A stretch of 37,039 bases of DNA from a virus: IMG/VR virus record IMGVR_UViG_3300003886_000021, positions 1 to 37,039 of that record; one strand, 5' to 3'. How positions within the stretch are numbered: the first letter of the stretch is position 1; every line of letters begins with the position of its first letter. Positions 22,177 to 32,185 of this stretch are shown here, piece after piece. The notes beneath the pieces were generated by a model. It was not told the origin of the DNA. It saw only the letters and a program-made list of their open reading frames with translations, and did no database searches. Made by a program: the position numbers and the translations under genes.

Positions 22177-22673
22177 GATTCAATGCCCAAATAAGTATCA
22201 TTGATTTTAACCTTCGGGGATTTCGCAGGGCACTAGACCAGGAGATGCAGGAAAATACTAAGGACGCTGCCCGCAGTTGGCTAAGGACCGTGTTGGTAAT
22301 CATACCAACATGGTCCCGAGCCTCTAGGGCCACGTTCGAGAAGCTAGCAAGTGCTGTTGGGTATAACGTAACATACGGCCCTCTTAGAAGTCGGCAGGAT
22401 AGGGCTTCCTTAGGTAGGTCAGAAAGTGAAGGTGGGGTAGACTTTACTCCCACTAGCTGGCACTTCTTTTATGAAACTGATTTAAGGTATTTGGCGTACA
22501 ATGAGTTTAACCGGGTTGTCTTTGGTCAGGCACCAAACGTATTTTCCCGAAGTGGATTGACGAACCCCACTCCTTACAGATTCCAAGACGCTGGTATGGC
22601 AGACTTCCAGAGTTTTTCCTCTAACATAATTCTGCCATCCCCCATAGAATTCATTCGAGGACGAAGGATATAA
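22173..22673 (+). CDS. Minor tail protein, probable TTG start
   Basis: A 166-residue protein. The TTG at 22173 has GGAG six bases upstream and overlaps the preceding stop (TTGA); the first in-frame ATG is 75 bases later and would remove the N-terminal strand. The helical first half (DAARSWLRTVLVIIPTWSRAS) and later aromatic motifs (WHFFYETDLRYLAYNEFNRVV) resemble HK97 gp10-like or tail-completion proteins, but the place between chaperone and tape measure is not the usual one. Function uncertain. Confidence 0.62.
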   Translation: MRFNAQISIIDFNLRGFRRALDQEMQENTKDAARSWLRTVLVIIPTWSRASRATFEKLASAVGYNVTYGPLRSRQDRASLGRSESEGGVDFTPTSWHFFYETDLRYLAYNEFNRVVFGQAPNVFSRSGLTNPTPYRFQDAGMADFQSFSSNIILPSPIEFIRGRRI

Positions 22674-22676
22674 GAG

Positions 22677-25600
22677 ATGGAGATAACCCAACGCTTAGGC
22701 TTTGAAGCCACACAGGCAATAGCAACTCTTAACTCTTTAAGAACTGCTATCAGTGGCGTCAATCGTACATTGCTTACGTTTAATAACCGAGCCAATGCCG
22801 CTGGGGTAAGTGCTGCTGCACAGAGTTTCGGACAACTTTCTTCCGCGGCACAAAGAGCAGATGGTTCTTTGCGAACGAATGCCAATAGCTTCCGACAAGC
22901 GGGCGTAGCGGGTTCGACCGCAGGACGCCAGATAACGGCTTCGTGGGAAACTATGCTTCGGGTCGTTCAAACCCAAGTTCTGGTCCGTGCTCTTTCTACT
23001 GTTGTGCAACTGTTCGGAGAGAGTGCGACCGCCGCTGGTGAGTTTGAAATAGCGGTGGCCCGGATTGCCAATATTACCGACGGTCCTGGAGGAAGTATAG
23101 ATGAACTCACTACATCCTTACGTGAATTGGCTGTAGAGCTTGGGCGGCCAATCGACGAAGTCACCACGGCTGCCTTTGAGGCATTCCAGAACGATATAGG
23201 CGATGTCACCCAGACCATGAACATTCTGAGGACCTCAGCCAATGACTTGGCTTTGGTCACCGGGGGTGAGCTAGTCGACTCAGTTAATACCATTAGTTCC
23301 GTGCTCCGTATTTTCAATATGGACATCAGCCAAGCAGACCGCGTGGCCGACATCTTGTTCGGTACGGTGGATGCAGGGCGTGTAACACTCGATGACCTTG
23401 CAAGCAGCCTGGGTAGTGTGGCCCCACTTGCTAGAGACTTGGGAATTAGCTTCATCGATATGTCTGCTGCAATTGCGGCCATCACGCTCCAGGGTGTTGA
23501 CTCCTCTCGTGCTCTGACACAACTGCGTGGAGTAACTAACTCTCTCTTGCGTCCCACAACCGCGTTGCAGGAAGCGTTCACCACTTTAGGTGTGTCCTCG
23601 GGCCCACAATTGATTGAGCAGTTCGGAGGCATCGTCGGAGCCCTGCAAGCCCTTGAAGGGGCGGCCATGGGTAACGAGGAAGTGTTCGCTTCGTTCTTCG
23701 GACGAATCCGGGCCTTAACGGGTGCCACGAATATTCTCAATAACGAAGCATCTGATACCACCAGAATCGCCGCCGAATTAGCCACCAACTTAGGCCGAGT
23801 TAGCCAAGCGGCGGACAACGTAGATGCCACACAAGCACGGCAGTTGCGGATTGAAATAGCCGCTCTTAATGATGTTCTCCTGGGGGCCGGTGGCGGCATC
23901 GTCCAATTCCAGACAGACTTAGCTCGTGGATTCAACCGGGTGGTTCTCCTGGCAAGGGTACTAGCGGGCGACATTGATCTTTCAGAAGTGGCCTTAATGG
24001 GGGTCCGTAATGAATTCAATCGGACCGAGCAAGAAGCCCGACGCTTATACCAAACGGTAGCTAATGGAAATCAGGCTCTAGCCCGTTCGGGGGTATCTGA
24101 ACAGACAGCCGAAATACGCAGATTCGCCGGAGAGGTTTCGGAGGTCTATCGACGGTTGGCCATGGAAACCGGGCAGATACAATTAGAGATTCAACGAGGT
24201 CTCATATTAGCTTCCTCAAACTTCTCCACAGAGATCACGAATATTGTTGACGAAGTGGCACGAAGAATCGGCGGACTTCAGAGTACCATAGACTCCCTAA
24301 CGGACAGAGCGAGCCAAGCCTTAGAGCAACAGGGAGACGCTTCGTTTGAGAATCAATTAAACAGCCTTAATGCACAAGAGCGTGTCCAGGCTAGAATCAA
24401 TCGCTTGGTGCAGGCCGAGTTTCAGCTACGGGATCAGGCTTCTGAGGTCACAGGCGACCCCGCTTCCGTTGAACGTCTGGTAGAGCAAGAACGTCGAGTT
24501 CGTGACAGAGCGAATGAGCTTTTGAATGAAGCCAACCGGCGGCGAAGGGACGACACCACACGGCAGGTTACCGCCGCAGAGAGGGCACAACAAGAGGCAA
24601 CAATCAGGCAAGCAGAGAGACTGAGGATTGATTCCTTAGGCACAATCGTACAGGCCAACGAAGCCGCCGCTCGACAGATTGCTGCCCTGCAAGATGGGAT
24701 AGACACACGCCGCCAAGCAGGTTTGGTTGCTGACCTTAATGAACTTAACAGGTTGCAACAGCAACTCGCGGAAGCCGAACCCGCCAGCCCAGAGGCACAG
24801 TCTCTTCGGGATCAGATAAATGAATTAAACCGGGGCGTTGACACCGAACTCCTGGACTCTTTGGGATTAGAAGATGCCTTCTTGAATTCCTTGGAGACAT
24901 TCCGCACTGCTTTGAACTCCGCCACCTTTGAGTGGTCTGGGGCCGTGGCTTCATTGCAAAGAGCTATTAGTGATGAGATTTTCACAGTGGCCGCCGAATT
25001 TGATCTCCCCCAGGGGGCAATTGACGCTGCACAAAATGCTACCGGTGATCCGGGAGTGGCTATTGAGAATACCATCAACGCAGGTACAGCAGCTTTGGAG
25101 AGGCAGGCTCTCGCACAAGCTGGTGTGGCCGAGCAGACATTCCTGTCCCAAAACGCATACGAACAAGCAGGGATACAAATTGAGACTTTACGCGAGCAGG
25201 CGAGATCGTCGATTAGCACTCTCGCTGCCCTGACCGCAGCAGCCACGGGGTCGGAAATCGACACTTCGGCGGCGGACGGCTTAGCGGCTAGTGCTACGAA
25301 CCTGGAGAACATAAGGTCCGAAATTCTTCGAGGTGACGCGGCTCAACAGGGAGCAATTACAGAACGCCTAGCTAGCATTGAAGCAACAACCGGCACATTA
25401 AGAGAAACCGGCGAGCTTTCCAGTGAACAGGCGACTTCTGTTCTTACTGCTGTAGAATCTCTTCGTCGATTGCAAACCTCTTTGTCTGAGAGAAACGCAC
25501 AAGAAGGACTAATCAATGACGAACAAACTATGCAGGACATTCAGAACTTAGAAGATATCACCCAGGCGGGTGGAGAAACTCAAACTTCCGTGGACGCCAT

Positions 25601-26120
25601 TCGCACTAGTGCTAACGGGGTATTGGCCCCTTTGATTCTAGTGCCAGGAGTATTAGAAGAAGGCAGCGTGGCGGCACAGGGCATTAACGATCAAGTGGGT
25701 GGCATTCCAGCCCGCGTGGCACCGGCGATTCAGGCCGCTAATCGATTAGCTGAGGCTTTTCTTAGGGCGGCCCGAGCAGCGGCGAGTATTCCATCCGGCG
25801 GTGCAGCGAACGCTTTCTTCGGAGGTGGTATTCAGTTCCGTCAAGATGGGGGAAGAATCGGCAGAGGTCAGGACACAATACCAGCAGTCCTTTCTCCCGG
25901 AGAGTTCGTTGTAAATTCCCGTGCGGCACGGAACTTCTCTGGTGAACTACAAGCAATTAACGCGGGTCAAAGCCCGCAATTCAGGCAAGAGGGTGGCTCA
26001 GTAACAAACATCGGGGACATAAATGTCTCCGTCCAAACCGACTCAACCCGAGGTGTATCGGGAGGAGACATTGCAAGTGCATTGCGTCGAGAGCTCCGAC
26101 GCGGAACATCAACCCTATAG
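22677..26120 (+). CDS. Tape measure protein
   Basis: A 1147-residue protein directly after the chaperone genes. The region at about residues 120-370 (AAGEFEIAVARIANI, VDAGRVTLDDLASSLG, then ALTQLRGVTNSLLRP) matches the PhageMin_Tail-type tape measure domain. A long Gln/Glu/Arg-rich coiled coil follows (about residues 480-720). The C-terminal IPAVLSPGEFVVNSRAARNF (about residues 1060-1085) is a common tape measure ending. By the known rule of about 0.15 nm per residue, the tail would be near 170 nm. Start ATG has AAGGA nine bases upstream. Confidence 0.92.
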   Translation: MEITQRLGFEATQAIATLNSLRTAISGVNRTLLTFNNRANAAGVSAAAQSFGQLSSAAQRADGSLRTNANSFRQAGVAGSTAGRQITASWETMLRVVQTQVLVRALSTVVQLFGESATAAGEFEIAVARIANITDGPGGSIDELTTSLRELAVELGRPIDEVTTAAFEAFQNDIGDVTQTMNILRTSANDLALVTGGELVDSVNTISSVLRIFNMDISQADRVADILFGTVDAGRVTLDDLASSLGSVAPLARDLGISFIDMSAAIAAITLQGVDSSRALTQLRGVTNSLLRPTTALQEAFTTLGVSSGPQLIEQFGGIVGALQALEGAAMGNEEVFASFFGRIRALTGATNILNNEASDTTRIAAELATNLGRVSQAADNVDATQARQLRIEIAALNDVLLGAGGGIVQFQTDLARGFNRVVLLARVLAGDIDLSEVALMGVRNEFNRTEQEARRLYQTVANGNQALARSGVSEQTAEIRRFAGEVSEVYRRLAMETGQIQLEIQRGLILASSNFSTEITNIVDEVARRIGGLQSTIDSLTDRASQALEQQGDASFENQLNSLNAQERVQARINRLVQAEFQLRDQASEVTGDPASVERLVEQERRVRDRANELLNEANRRRRDDTTRQVTAAERAQQEATIRQAERLRIDSLGTIVQANEAAARQIAALQDGIDTRRQAGLVADLNELNRLQQQLAEAEPASPEAQSLRDQINELNRGVDTELLDSLGLEDAFLNSLETFRTALNSATFEWSGAVASLQRAISDEIFTVAAEFDLPQGAIDAAQNATGDPGVAIENTINAGTAALERQALAQAGVAEQTFLSQNAYEQAGIQIETLREQARSSISTLAALTAAATGSEIDTSAADGLAASATNLENIRSEILRGDAAQQGAITERLASIEATTGTLRETGELSSEQATSVLTAVESLRRLQTSLSERNAQEGLINDEQTMQDIQNLEDITQAGGETQTSVDAIRTSANGVLAPLILVPGVLEEGSVAAQGINDQVGGIPARVAPAIQAANRLAEAFLRAARAAASIPSGGAANAFFGGGIQFRQDGGRIGRGQDTIPAVLSPGEFVVNSRAARNFSGELQAINAGQSPQFRQEGGSVTNIGDINVSVQTDSTRGVSGGDIASALRRELRRGTSTL

Positions 26121-26131
26121 GGAGAAGAATT

Positions 26132-26641
26132 ATGAGTAAAATTAAAGGCCAAGGGAACTTTGTACCATTGTCTGGTAAGTTCTCGGTCGAACACAGGAAT
26201 AAGGAAGGTGGCCTTGTTGCCACTTACGACTTCCCGAATGCTATCGTGGATGAAGGTTTGAACCACATCCTGGACACCCAATTTAATGCGGGTACAGCAA
26301 TAACGGCTTGGAACATCGGCTTGGTAGACAATGCCGGTTTCTCCACGTTCGCCAATGCAGACACTATGGCTAGCCACGCAGGTTGGACAGAGTCTACAGC
26401 ATACTCCGAATTGAATCGAGTAGGCTGGGGCTCGGCTGCCGCAGCGGGTCGTGCTATCACGAACCCAGTAACTTCGGACTTTTCGATTGACGCCACAGTG
26501 ACTCTTCGGGGCATCTTTATTACCTCTGATAACACTAAGGGTGGCACTACGGGAATCTTGTGGTCGACTGCGGCATTCGCATCGAACGTAACTGCCAACA
26601 ATGGTGATACTCTCCGTGTGACGTATAGCGTCACCGGTTAA
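26132..26641 (+). CDS. Tail or virion structural protein, 169 residues
   Basis: GGGAG lies before the ATG. The sequence has a pattern frequent in phage structural clusters: GKFSVEHRNKEGGLVATYDF, then IVDEGLNHILDTQF, IGLVDNAGFSTFANADTMAS and a closing LRVTYSVTG. Proteins like this occur next to tail tip or head fibre genes in many phages. I infer a beta-sandwich structural subunit; the exact place in the virion is unknown. The next gene begins 51 bases downstream. Confidence 0.7.
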   Translation: MSKIKGQGNFVPLSGKFSVEHRNKEGGLVATYDFPNAIVDEGLNHILDTQFNAGTAITAWNIGLVDNAGFSTFANADTMASHAGWTESTAYSELNRVGWGSAAAAGRAITNPVTSDFSIDATVTLRGIFITSDNTKGGTTGILWSTAAFASNVTANNGDTLRVTYSVTG

Positions 26642-26692
26642 TCCACCCTCTCGGCGGGGGAGATGGCATCAAACCCGCTCTTTGGAATAACT

Positions 26693-28249
26693 ATGGCTAT
26701 TATCTTCTTTGAAGGTTTTGAAACACTGGGCCCGGACGTGGGTATAGCTAACAATACGGCTATGCGTTTAAGGCTACAGAAACGTATGGGTGTGTTTAAT
26801 AACCTGGGGGATATGCAGACCAGCAACCAATTCTTAGCAATCGGGGACGAGGGTGTAGGGTTCGCTTGGCACATGGGCACGGAACCACAGTCATTTGCGA
26901 ACACCATTTCATTCTTACTACCGACACAACTTGCCGTTGAAACTAACACGGCCACGCCACTAATAACTATGGGGTGCTTGGTCCACATACCTAGTAGCCC
27001 TAGAACATTCCCTCTATTCACTATGACGCACACCGGGGCCAATGAGCCCAATCTGTTAGTGGATAACTCCACCGACTTGATTTTCAGAGTGGGGACTACA
27101 GTAGTCGCCACTGCTCTAGGAGTCTTGGATGCAGGGGAGTACAACTATGTTGAGTTCCAAATTGTGGTGGATGGCACTGAGGGACAAATCGGAACCTCTA
27201 CAATAAATGAGGATATCACGGACACATTCATCATCGATCCCGGAGCCGCGGACATAGTGGACATCGACATATCCGCCCCGGCTTTCTATGAGCCCCTGTG
27301 GGATAGCACGGTCACCTACACTATCACTAATACAGTAAGGTGGCAGGGTTCCGAATATGAAGCCTTGAACCCTGGAGGGGCCAATTTGGGGCAAGAGCCC
27401 GGAGTTGAAATGGGTGGGTTCTGGAACTTAGTAGGAGTGGAACAAAATAACACCATTACCTCTGTGCCCAATGGGTCTACGTTTCACTTCTTGAATGACC
27501 CCAACCGAACAATTTATACAGTAACGAGCACAGACACGACCACGAACATTGTGTTCACTCCTGGACTCACTGCGGCAAGTTACCTTCCTGCTAACACCGA
27601 ACAGGTAGTGTTTGGCACGCGTGCTCAATTCGAGGCTAGAGTAGCGAGTCAGAGAGTGATGGGCGAACTGGGTTTACTCACAATGGACGCCGGGGTTCGT
27701 GAAACCCTCCAGGAAATAGAGTATGGTGCAACCTCCTCTGACACCGGAACCAACTTTGTGGCTTACGATGATCTTTATGTCACCACCCCGGATGGAACCG
27801 GTAATGACGGGTTTTTGAATGCCGTGAGGGTGATCAACCTGCCACCTACCACGGCCACCCAGGAACAATGGGAACAAAGTGAGGTAGCTGCCAACAATGC
27901 CGATCTGGTAAGAGAGCATGGGGTGAACGAAACTACATTCCTTAGATCGAATGATAACACCTATGTGGACATCATGGAACATGGGCAGGTAATCTCCGAG
28001 GGGTCGGCACTCGCAGTAAAGATAGAAACAGAAGTGGAGAATCTAACCGCAGGGAATCCTCAGGTTCGAGCAAGGTTACACTTAGGTGGAAGCAATGTGG
28101 AAACCAATTCTCCCGTGATCGTGTCCGGGGATACCATCGTCACCCAGGCATTCATCCCCCAGCAACCGGGTGGTGGGGATTGGGACGTAGCTTCATTAAA
28201 CGCCTCACTTATACAAATTCAAATGTTCTCTGGGTTCGGGGTATTATAA
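26693..28249 (+). CDS. Minor tail protein with CBM5/12-like module, paralogue A
   Basis: A 518-residue protein. I start at MAIIFFEGFET because the next gene begins with the almost identical MAIFWFEGFET; an ATG 30 bases upstream (26663) has a ribosome site only two bases away. Residues about 196-250 (EPLWDSTVTYTITNTVRWQG, then EYEAL and FWNLVG) follow the W-x-Y-x-V-x-G-x-Y-x-A pattern of CBM5/12 carbohydrate-binding modules. The rest is beta-rich, with FVAYDDLYVTTPDGTG before a fibronectin-like end. Probably a tail-tip or side-fibre component that binds surface sugars. Its stop overlaps the next start. Confidence 0.65.
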   Translation: MAIIFFEGFETLGPDVGIANNTAMRLRLQKRMGVFNNLGDMQTSNQFLAIGDEGVGFAWHMGTEPQSFANTISFLLPTQLAVETNTATPLITMGCLVHIPSSPRTFPLFTMTHTGANEPNLLVDNSTDLIFRVGTTVVATALGVLDAGEYNYVEFQIVVDGTEGQIGTSTINEDITDTFIIDPGAADIVDIDISAPAFYEPLWDSTVTYTITNTVRWQGSEYEALNPGGANLGQEPGVEMGGFWNLVGVEQNNTITSVPNGSTFHFLNDPNRTIYTVTSTDTTTNIVFTPGLTAASYLPANTEQVVFGTRAQFEARVASQRVMGELGLLTMDAGVRETLQEIEYGATSSDTGTNFVAYDDLYVTTPDGTGNDGFLNAVRVINLPPTTATQEQWEQSEVAANNADLVREHGVNETTFLRSNDNTYVDIMEHGQVISEGSALAVKIETEVENLTAGNPQVRARLHLGGSNVETNSPVIVSGDTIVTQAFIPQQPGGGDWDVASLNASLIQIQMFSGFGVL

Positions 28250-29817
28250 TGGCCATATTTTGGTTTGAAGGTTTTGAAACTTGTGGCACCCTGGTAGGTG
28301 CTGCCAATGCTACTGCCACCAGAGCAGAAATTGCGAAGAGAGTGACCACCATGTTTAGTGGGGGACCTTTTTTGATCGACGATCCCGATATAGACGGGTT
28401 CGCTGTAAATTTCGGGGGCAACTTTCAATCTGCATTTGACCTAACTTTCGACGGCTCAACATTGGGAAATGAACGATTGGGTCACGACGGGTCCATCATC
28501 ACAGTGGGTGCAAATATACATTTTCCAAGCCCGGCCCGGAATTTTTCCCTTATCCGTATGTATAGCCAGTCCAATGCTGGTAATGACAATTTTTTAGACT
28601 TGGGAATGAGGGCAGACGGGGGGCTTGCTATTGCAAGAGGTGCATCCGTTCGTATGGAAACAGGTCCTTTAACCCCTTCGATTACAGGCGAGTGGGCCTA
28701 TGTAGAGTTCTCTTATCGAAACTCCGGCATGGCCGGTACTTATGCCACCGCTAAAGTGGCTGCTATTCCCGCAGACGGGGCTACCATTTTAGAAATCGAC
28801 ACTCTCGAAGAACGAAGGCCCTTTTGGAGGGCAGGTACTAGCTATTCGACAGGCACGGAACGTTCTTGGATGGGTAGAGTCTATGAGATGGTGGCGGGTC
28901 CGAATAGTACAGGCGATATCCCAGATGAAAACCCCCTCATTTGGGAAGATGTAGGATCGATGAATGACCCGTCGTTCTTAGAAGTATTCGATTCTTCATT
29001 TCAGCCGCATTTCCATATTTTACAGGACCCGGAACGTAGAATGAGGAATACCCTAGGGATTGATAACAACCCTGCCGATCAAATTCGCCTTAGCGGCAAC
29101 AGTTATGATATTGTTGGAGGGGACTACCAGCCCGCTATAGGCGATGATATTGTGGTGGGGGATTCTAGCTTTGTTGAAGTTAGACTCAACGGAGTTCGAA
29201 TAATGGTTGCCCACCTACGGCCCAATGGGTCTAGATTCAACGACTTGGGCAGTGCCTCCGGCGATGTAACAGGGCACACATTAGATCGGACTACATTCAT
29301 TCAGACTTTTGGCATTACAGGAACCGGAGAGAATTTTGTGGGGTTCGATGATGTCTATATTAGTTCTTCGAGTCAAATGTGGAACCCCGACACCCGAGGG
29401 GTTTCTTTAATAAGAAGTTTGCCCCCTACCTCCGACATTGTATCCGACTGGACTGCTGTGCCCGGTCCCGATAACTTTTCTGGGGTGGATGAAAACGGAA
29501 ATGACGCAGCCGACTATGTAGACGCCGCCAGCAACACTCTAGTTGACAGATACGGTTGCACAGATTTCACAGAATTTAGTGACGGACAAATCCATGCTGT
29601 TCGAGTAGAGGCAGAAGTGATCAATACCACAATGGGTTCTCCCGTAATTGAAGTCAGTGTCGGACCCTCTGGGGAAATCTCCGAAACATTCATAGTGGAT
29701 AACATAGTAGCCAGCGAAGTAGTACAAGTTGACACAGAAATAAAACCCGGTGGAGGCTTTTGGGGCTTCCCCGACATAGATGATCTACAAGTAGGCATCG
29801 AATCCTCTGGCCTTTAA
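28249..29817 (+). CDS. Minor tail protein with CBM5/12-like module, paralogue B
   Basis: A 522-residue protein with the same architecture as its upstream neighbour: the FEGFET start, a CBM5/12-like segment at about residues 189-237 (RRPFWRAGTSYSTGTERSW, then GRVYEMVAG and IWEDVG), FVGFDDVYISSSS and a Gly-rich end. Apart from these motifs the two proteins have diverged strongly. The start ATG overlaps the previous stop as TAATG; the long upstream extension in this frame is not needed. The pair probably arose by tandem duplication followed by diversification of binding. Confidence 0.65.
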   Translation: MAIFWFEGFETCGTLVGAANATATRAEIAKRVTTMFSGGPFLIDDPDIDGFAVNFGGNFQSAFDLTFDGSTLGNERLGHDGSIITVGANIHFPSPARNFSLIRMYSQSNAGNDNFLDLGMRADGGLAIARGASVRMETGPLTPSITGEWAYVEFSYRNSGMAGTYATAKVAAIPADGATILEIDTLEERRPFWRAGTSYSTGTERSWMGRVYEMVAGPNSTGDIPDENPLIWEDVGSMNDPSFLEVFDSSFQPHFHILQDPERRMRNTLGIDNNPADQIRLSGNSYDIVGGDYQPAIGDDIVVGDSSFVEVRLNGVRIMVAHLRPNGSRFNDLGSASGDVTGHTLDRTTFIQTFGITGTGENFVGFDDVYISSSSQMWNPDTRGVSLIRSLPPTSDIVSDWTAVPGPDNFSGVDENGNDAADYVDAASNTLVDRYGCTDFTEFSDGQIHAVRVEAEVINTTMGSPVIEVSVGPSGEISETFIVDNIVASEVVQVDTEIKPGGGFWGFPDIDDLQVGIESSGL

Positions 29818-29825
29818 GGTCCCCG

Positions 29826-31811
29826 ATGGCAATACGAGTAACAAACGTAACAGCGCAGTTTTTCTTTAACCCGACCACTCGTTTACGCAGTGTCTCTAAC
29901 ACTCTAAACTTGCAGGACGAGGCGGAAAAACGCGCTCTCAATGTTCACAACGTCACCTTTCAGGCGTTGATACCCGCCACCCCCACACTGGGTGCCACGG
30001 CTTCGGATACGATTCTATTCGACGAAGTCACCATCTTCCTAAATTCTGTTGGGGAGAGACAGATACCGGTCAATGATCTCGGTTTCTCTGATATAGCGTC
30101 CGCTCAAGGGCAGTTGACGAATTTCAATACTCTGATGTTTACCCAATCACTCCTTCCAGGATTGTATGATGGTATTGCCGGTAACGGATTAGGTCTTTCA
30201 CAAGGCACCCACCATTGTTTCGGCCCCACTCTAACGGGATACTTTCTCGAACACGCCCTGGAACTTGGACACACCGCAGGTGAGGGCCGGGACGCCTCTG
30301 CCACGAATGCCCTTTCCTTCTTGGGGGTGGTAGAGGAACGCGAAGATATGGGTAACTTCCTTAACCTCTTCGATTTGGCAGAGGCCGGGCGTAGCATCTT
30401 AGTGCAGAATAATTTGACGTTCGACCAGACCTTCCAAGCAGTTTCGGCATTTGGTACAAGCATCACCCAAATGGGACTTGTCACCCAGGCGTTTACTTAT
30501 TACGTGGAGAATAACAGTCGACCGAAAGCTCACGAACAATTTGAGGGAGAGGGGCAAGCGGTTTCAGAGCCCACAAATCCGAGACTGCAATTCGATTCGG
30601 ATTTCGTATTAGAGACTCTTACAGGGCCGAAGATGCAATTGAGGTTACGGTCGCCAGAGACAGATGATATCGATCGTTTAGGGTTTAACAGAGTGAACCG
30701 TGAGACCCGTGGCGGCGAGCTTGGCGTGTTCTCCGACCCTAACTGGGCTCAGGTCAATACTCTTCTCTTTACAATAGTGGCCCTAAAGCCTGATACTTTA
30801 ATCGAACTGCAAGAGTTTATGCGAGCCTCCCTAGGGCAAGAGATCATCCTACAGGATTGGACCGGCACATTCTGGAAGGGCGTAATAACTACCCCAGATG
30901 AATCGGCAGTCGAAGACGCTGAAGGGTTCTGGACGATTAGTTTTGAATTTGAAGGGGAAGCCTTCGAAGGCTCCGCCGAAGACCAGAGCGTAACATTCAC
31001 AGATGCAATCGGGCTACAAGTCGATTACACCCGGTCCGCTTTCCACGACCTCTCTTTAACGGACAGTTCGACAGCGGGAGGAGATATTAACCTCGAAGAA
31101 GAATCGGATAATCTATTGTTCCAAGACCCGCTAATCGGTATTCTGGCTACGAGATTGATATTCGACAACTTCGATGGGGCGGCTGTACCTCTCAATGCCA
31201 CAATAGCGGATGTTGGCGGGACCTGGAACGCACACCCTAACTTCCAAGCCGACGGCACTATTACCACTCCAATAAACAGTGGGGCTTATCTTCCTTTTGT
31301 GCCGGTAAACGGTACAAGATATGAGTGTATCTGGAGGCCACGAGGCTGGTCAGATACAGGCGGGGCCGGTCAAGAACTAAGGTTCTTTATATCCGAAGGC
31401 CAGCCATCCAGTGTTTCCGCTGGGCTTCTATTCGACGGTTCCTCCGGGGACTCTTCCTTAAAGGCCGGGTTCATTCTTCGCTCCTTAGGGGGCTCGGGCA
31501 ACGAAAGCCATCTTGCAAGAATGGGAGATTCCGAGTCTGCTGATTCGGACGGAGCCGTATTCTCTGATGGGTCTATAGGGGCCATGGGCGAAGACCTTGA
31601 CCTTCGATTAGATTTGGATACTACCGGGGGCACTAACAATTGGACAGTTACATGGTTTGCTAAGCACGCAGCCGACGACGTCTGGATTCAAGTCCGGCCC
31701 ACTCAGGGAGTCCTGGACGAATTGATAGGTGGAATTGGGTTTGCTTCAGACAATACTACCGAAACATTCTCTATGTCAGAAATCTCCGTAACGGAGGAGG
31801 TAATTCTATAA
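29826..31811 (+). CDS. Minor tail protein with C-terminal lectin-like domain
   Basis: A 661-residue protein. The N-terminal 420 residues show no family I can name but include TQAFTYYVENNSRPKAHEQF and, near residues 325-380, a beta-rich ELQEFMRASLGQEIILQDWT resembling parts of minor tail proteins. Residues about 440-661 look like a concanavalin-A/LamG sandwich (RLIFDNFDGAAV, then GGTNNWTVTWFAKHAADDVW and a final SMSEISVTEE). It could bind surface sugars or form the tail-tip shell. The stop overlaps the next start in TAATG. Confidence 0.62.
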   Translation: MAIRVTNVTAQFFFNPTTRLRSVSNTLNLQDEAEKRALNVHNVTFQALIPATPTLGATASDTILFDEVTIFLNSVGERQIPVNDLGFSDIASAQGQLTNFNTLMFTQSLLPGLYDGIAGNGLGLSQGTHHCFGPTLTGYFLEHALELGHTAGEGRDASATNALSFLGVVEEREDMGNFLNLFDLAEAGRSILVQNNLTFDQTFQAVSAFGTSITQMGLVTQAFTYYVENNSRPKAHEQFEGEGQAVSEPTNPRLQFDSDFVLETLTGPKMQLRLRSPETDDIDRLGFNRVNRETRGGELGVFSDPNWAQVNTLLFTIVALKPDTLIELQEFMRASLGQEIILQDWTGTFWKGVITTPDESAVEDAEGFWTISFEFEGEAFEGSAEDQSVTFTDAIGLQVDYTRSAFHDLSLTDSSTAGGDINLEEESDNLLFQDPLIGILATRLIFDNFDGAAVPLNATIADVGGTWNAHPNFQADGTITTPINSGAYLPFVPVNGTRYECIWRPRGWSDTGGAGQELRFFISEGQPSSVSAGLLFDGSSGDSSLKAGFILRSLGGSGNESHLARMGDSESADSDGAVFSDGSIGAMGEDLDLRLDLDTTGGTNNWTVTWFAKHAADDVWIQVRPTQGVLDELIGGIGFASDNTTETFSMSEISVTEEVIL

Positions 31812-32185
31812 TGCTAATTATCCAAGGACCTTATCCGGCTCTACAAACCACTGTAGTGTTACCCTCCGCCCAGCTTGGAAACCAAGTGAATATGTCAGGA
31901 ACGGTACAAACTCTTCGATCGATGAACGGCACATTGTATACCTATGTGATTGAGCGTCGAGCTCGAAGGGTATTCCAATGGGACATTCTCAGCACAGAGC
32001 AGAAGTCAAATGAGATCAAAGACTTTGTCCGCAGGTATGCTGGCAACAAAGTGAAACTAACGGACCACAATGAAACTGCCTATATCGGATACATCACCAT
32101 CAACCCATTTGAGTCGATGGGGGCAGGCGGTGGACGGGGCGGAGAATACTACCAGTTTACTATTCAGTTATCGGAGTCAGCATAA
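31811..32185 (+). CDS. Small tail-tip protein, 124 residues
   Basis: GGAGGAGG precedes the ATG, which overlaps the stop of the previous gene. The protein is beta-rich, with RRARRVFQWDILSTEQKSNE and a Gly-rich loop (GAGGGRGGEYYQFTIQL) near the end. The first half of this motif set recurs in small distal-tail or assembly proteins that sit directly before the hub. Role inferred from position. Confidence 0.58.
   Translation: MLIIQGPYPALQTTVVLPSAQLGNQVNMSGTVQTLRSMNGTLYTYVIERRARRVFQWDILSTEQKSNEIKDFVRRYAGNKVKLTDHNETAYIGYITINPFESMGAGGGRGGEYYQFTIQLSESA

Noticed and set aside
22967-24019. 350-residue minus-strand reading frame
   Set aside because: It lies wholly inside the tape measure gene, is Ser/Ala/Arg-rich as expected from reversed codons and has no independent start signal.
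26663-26692. Upstream ATG as start of the first CBM-containing tail protein
   Set aside because: Its purine-rich site is only two bases away, and the paralogue starts exactly at the conserved MAI-FEGFET sequence.
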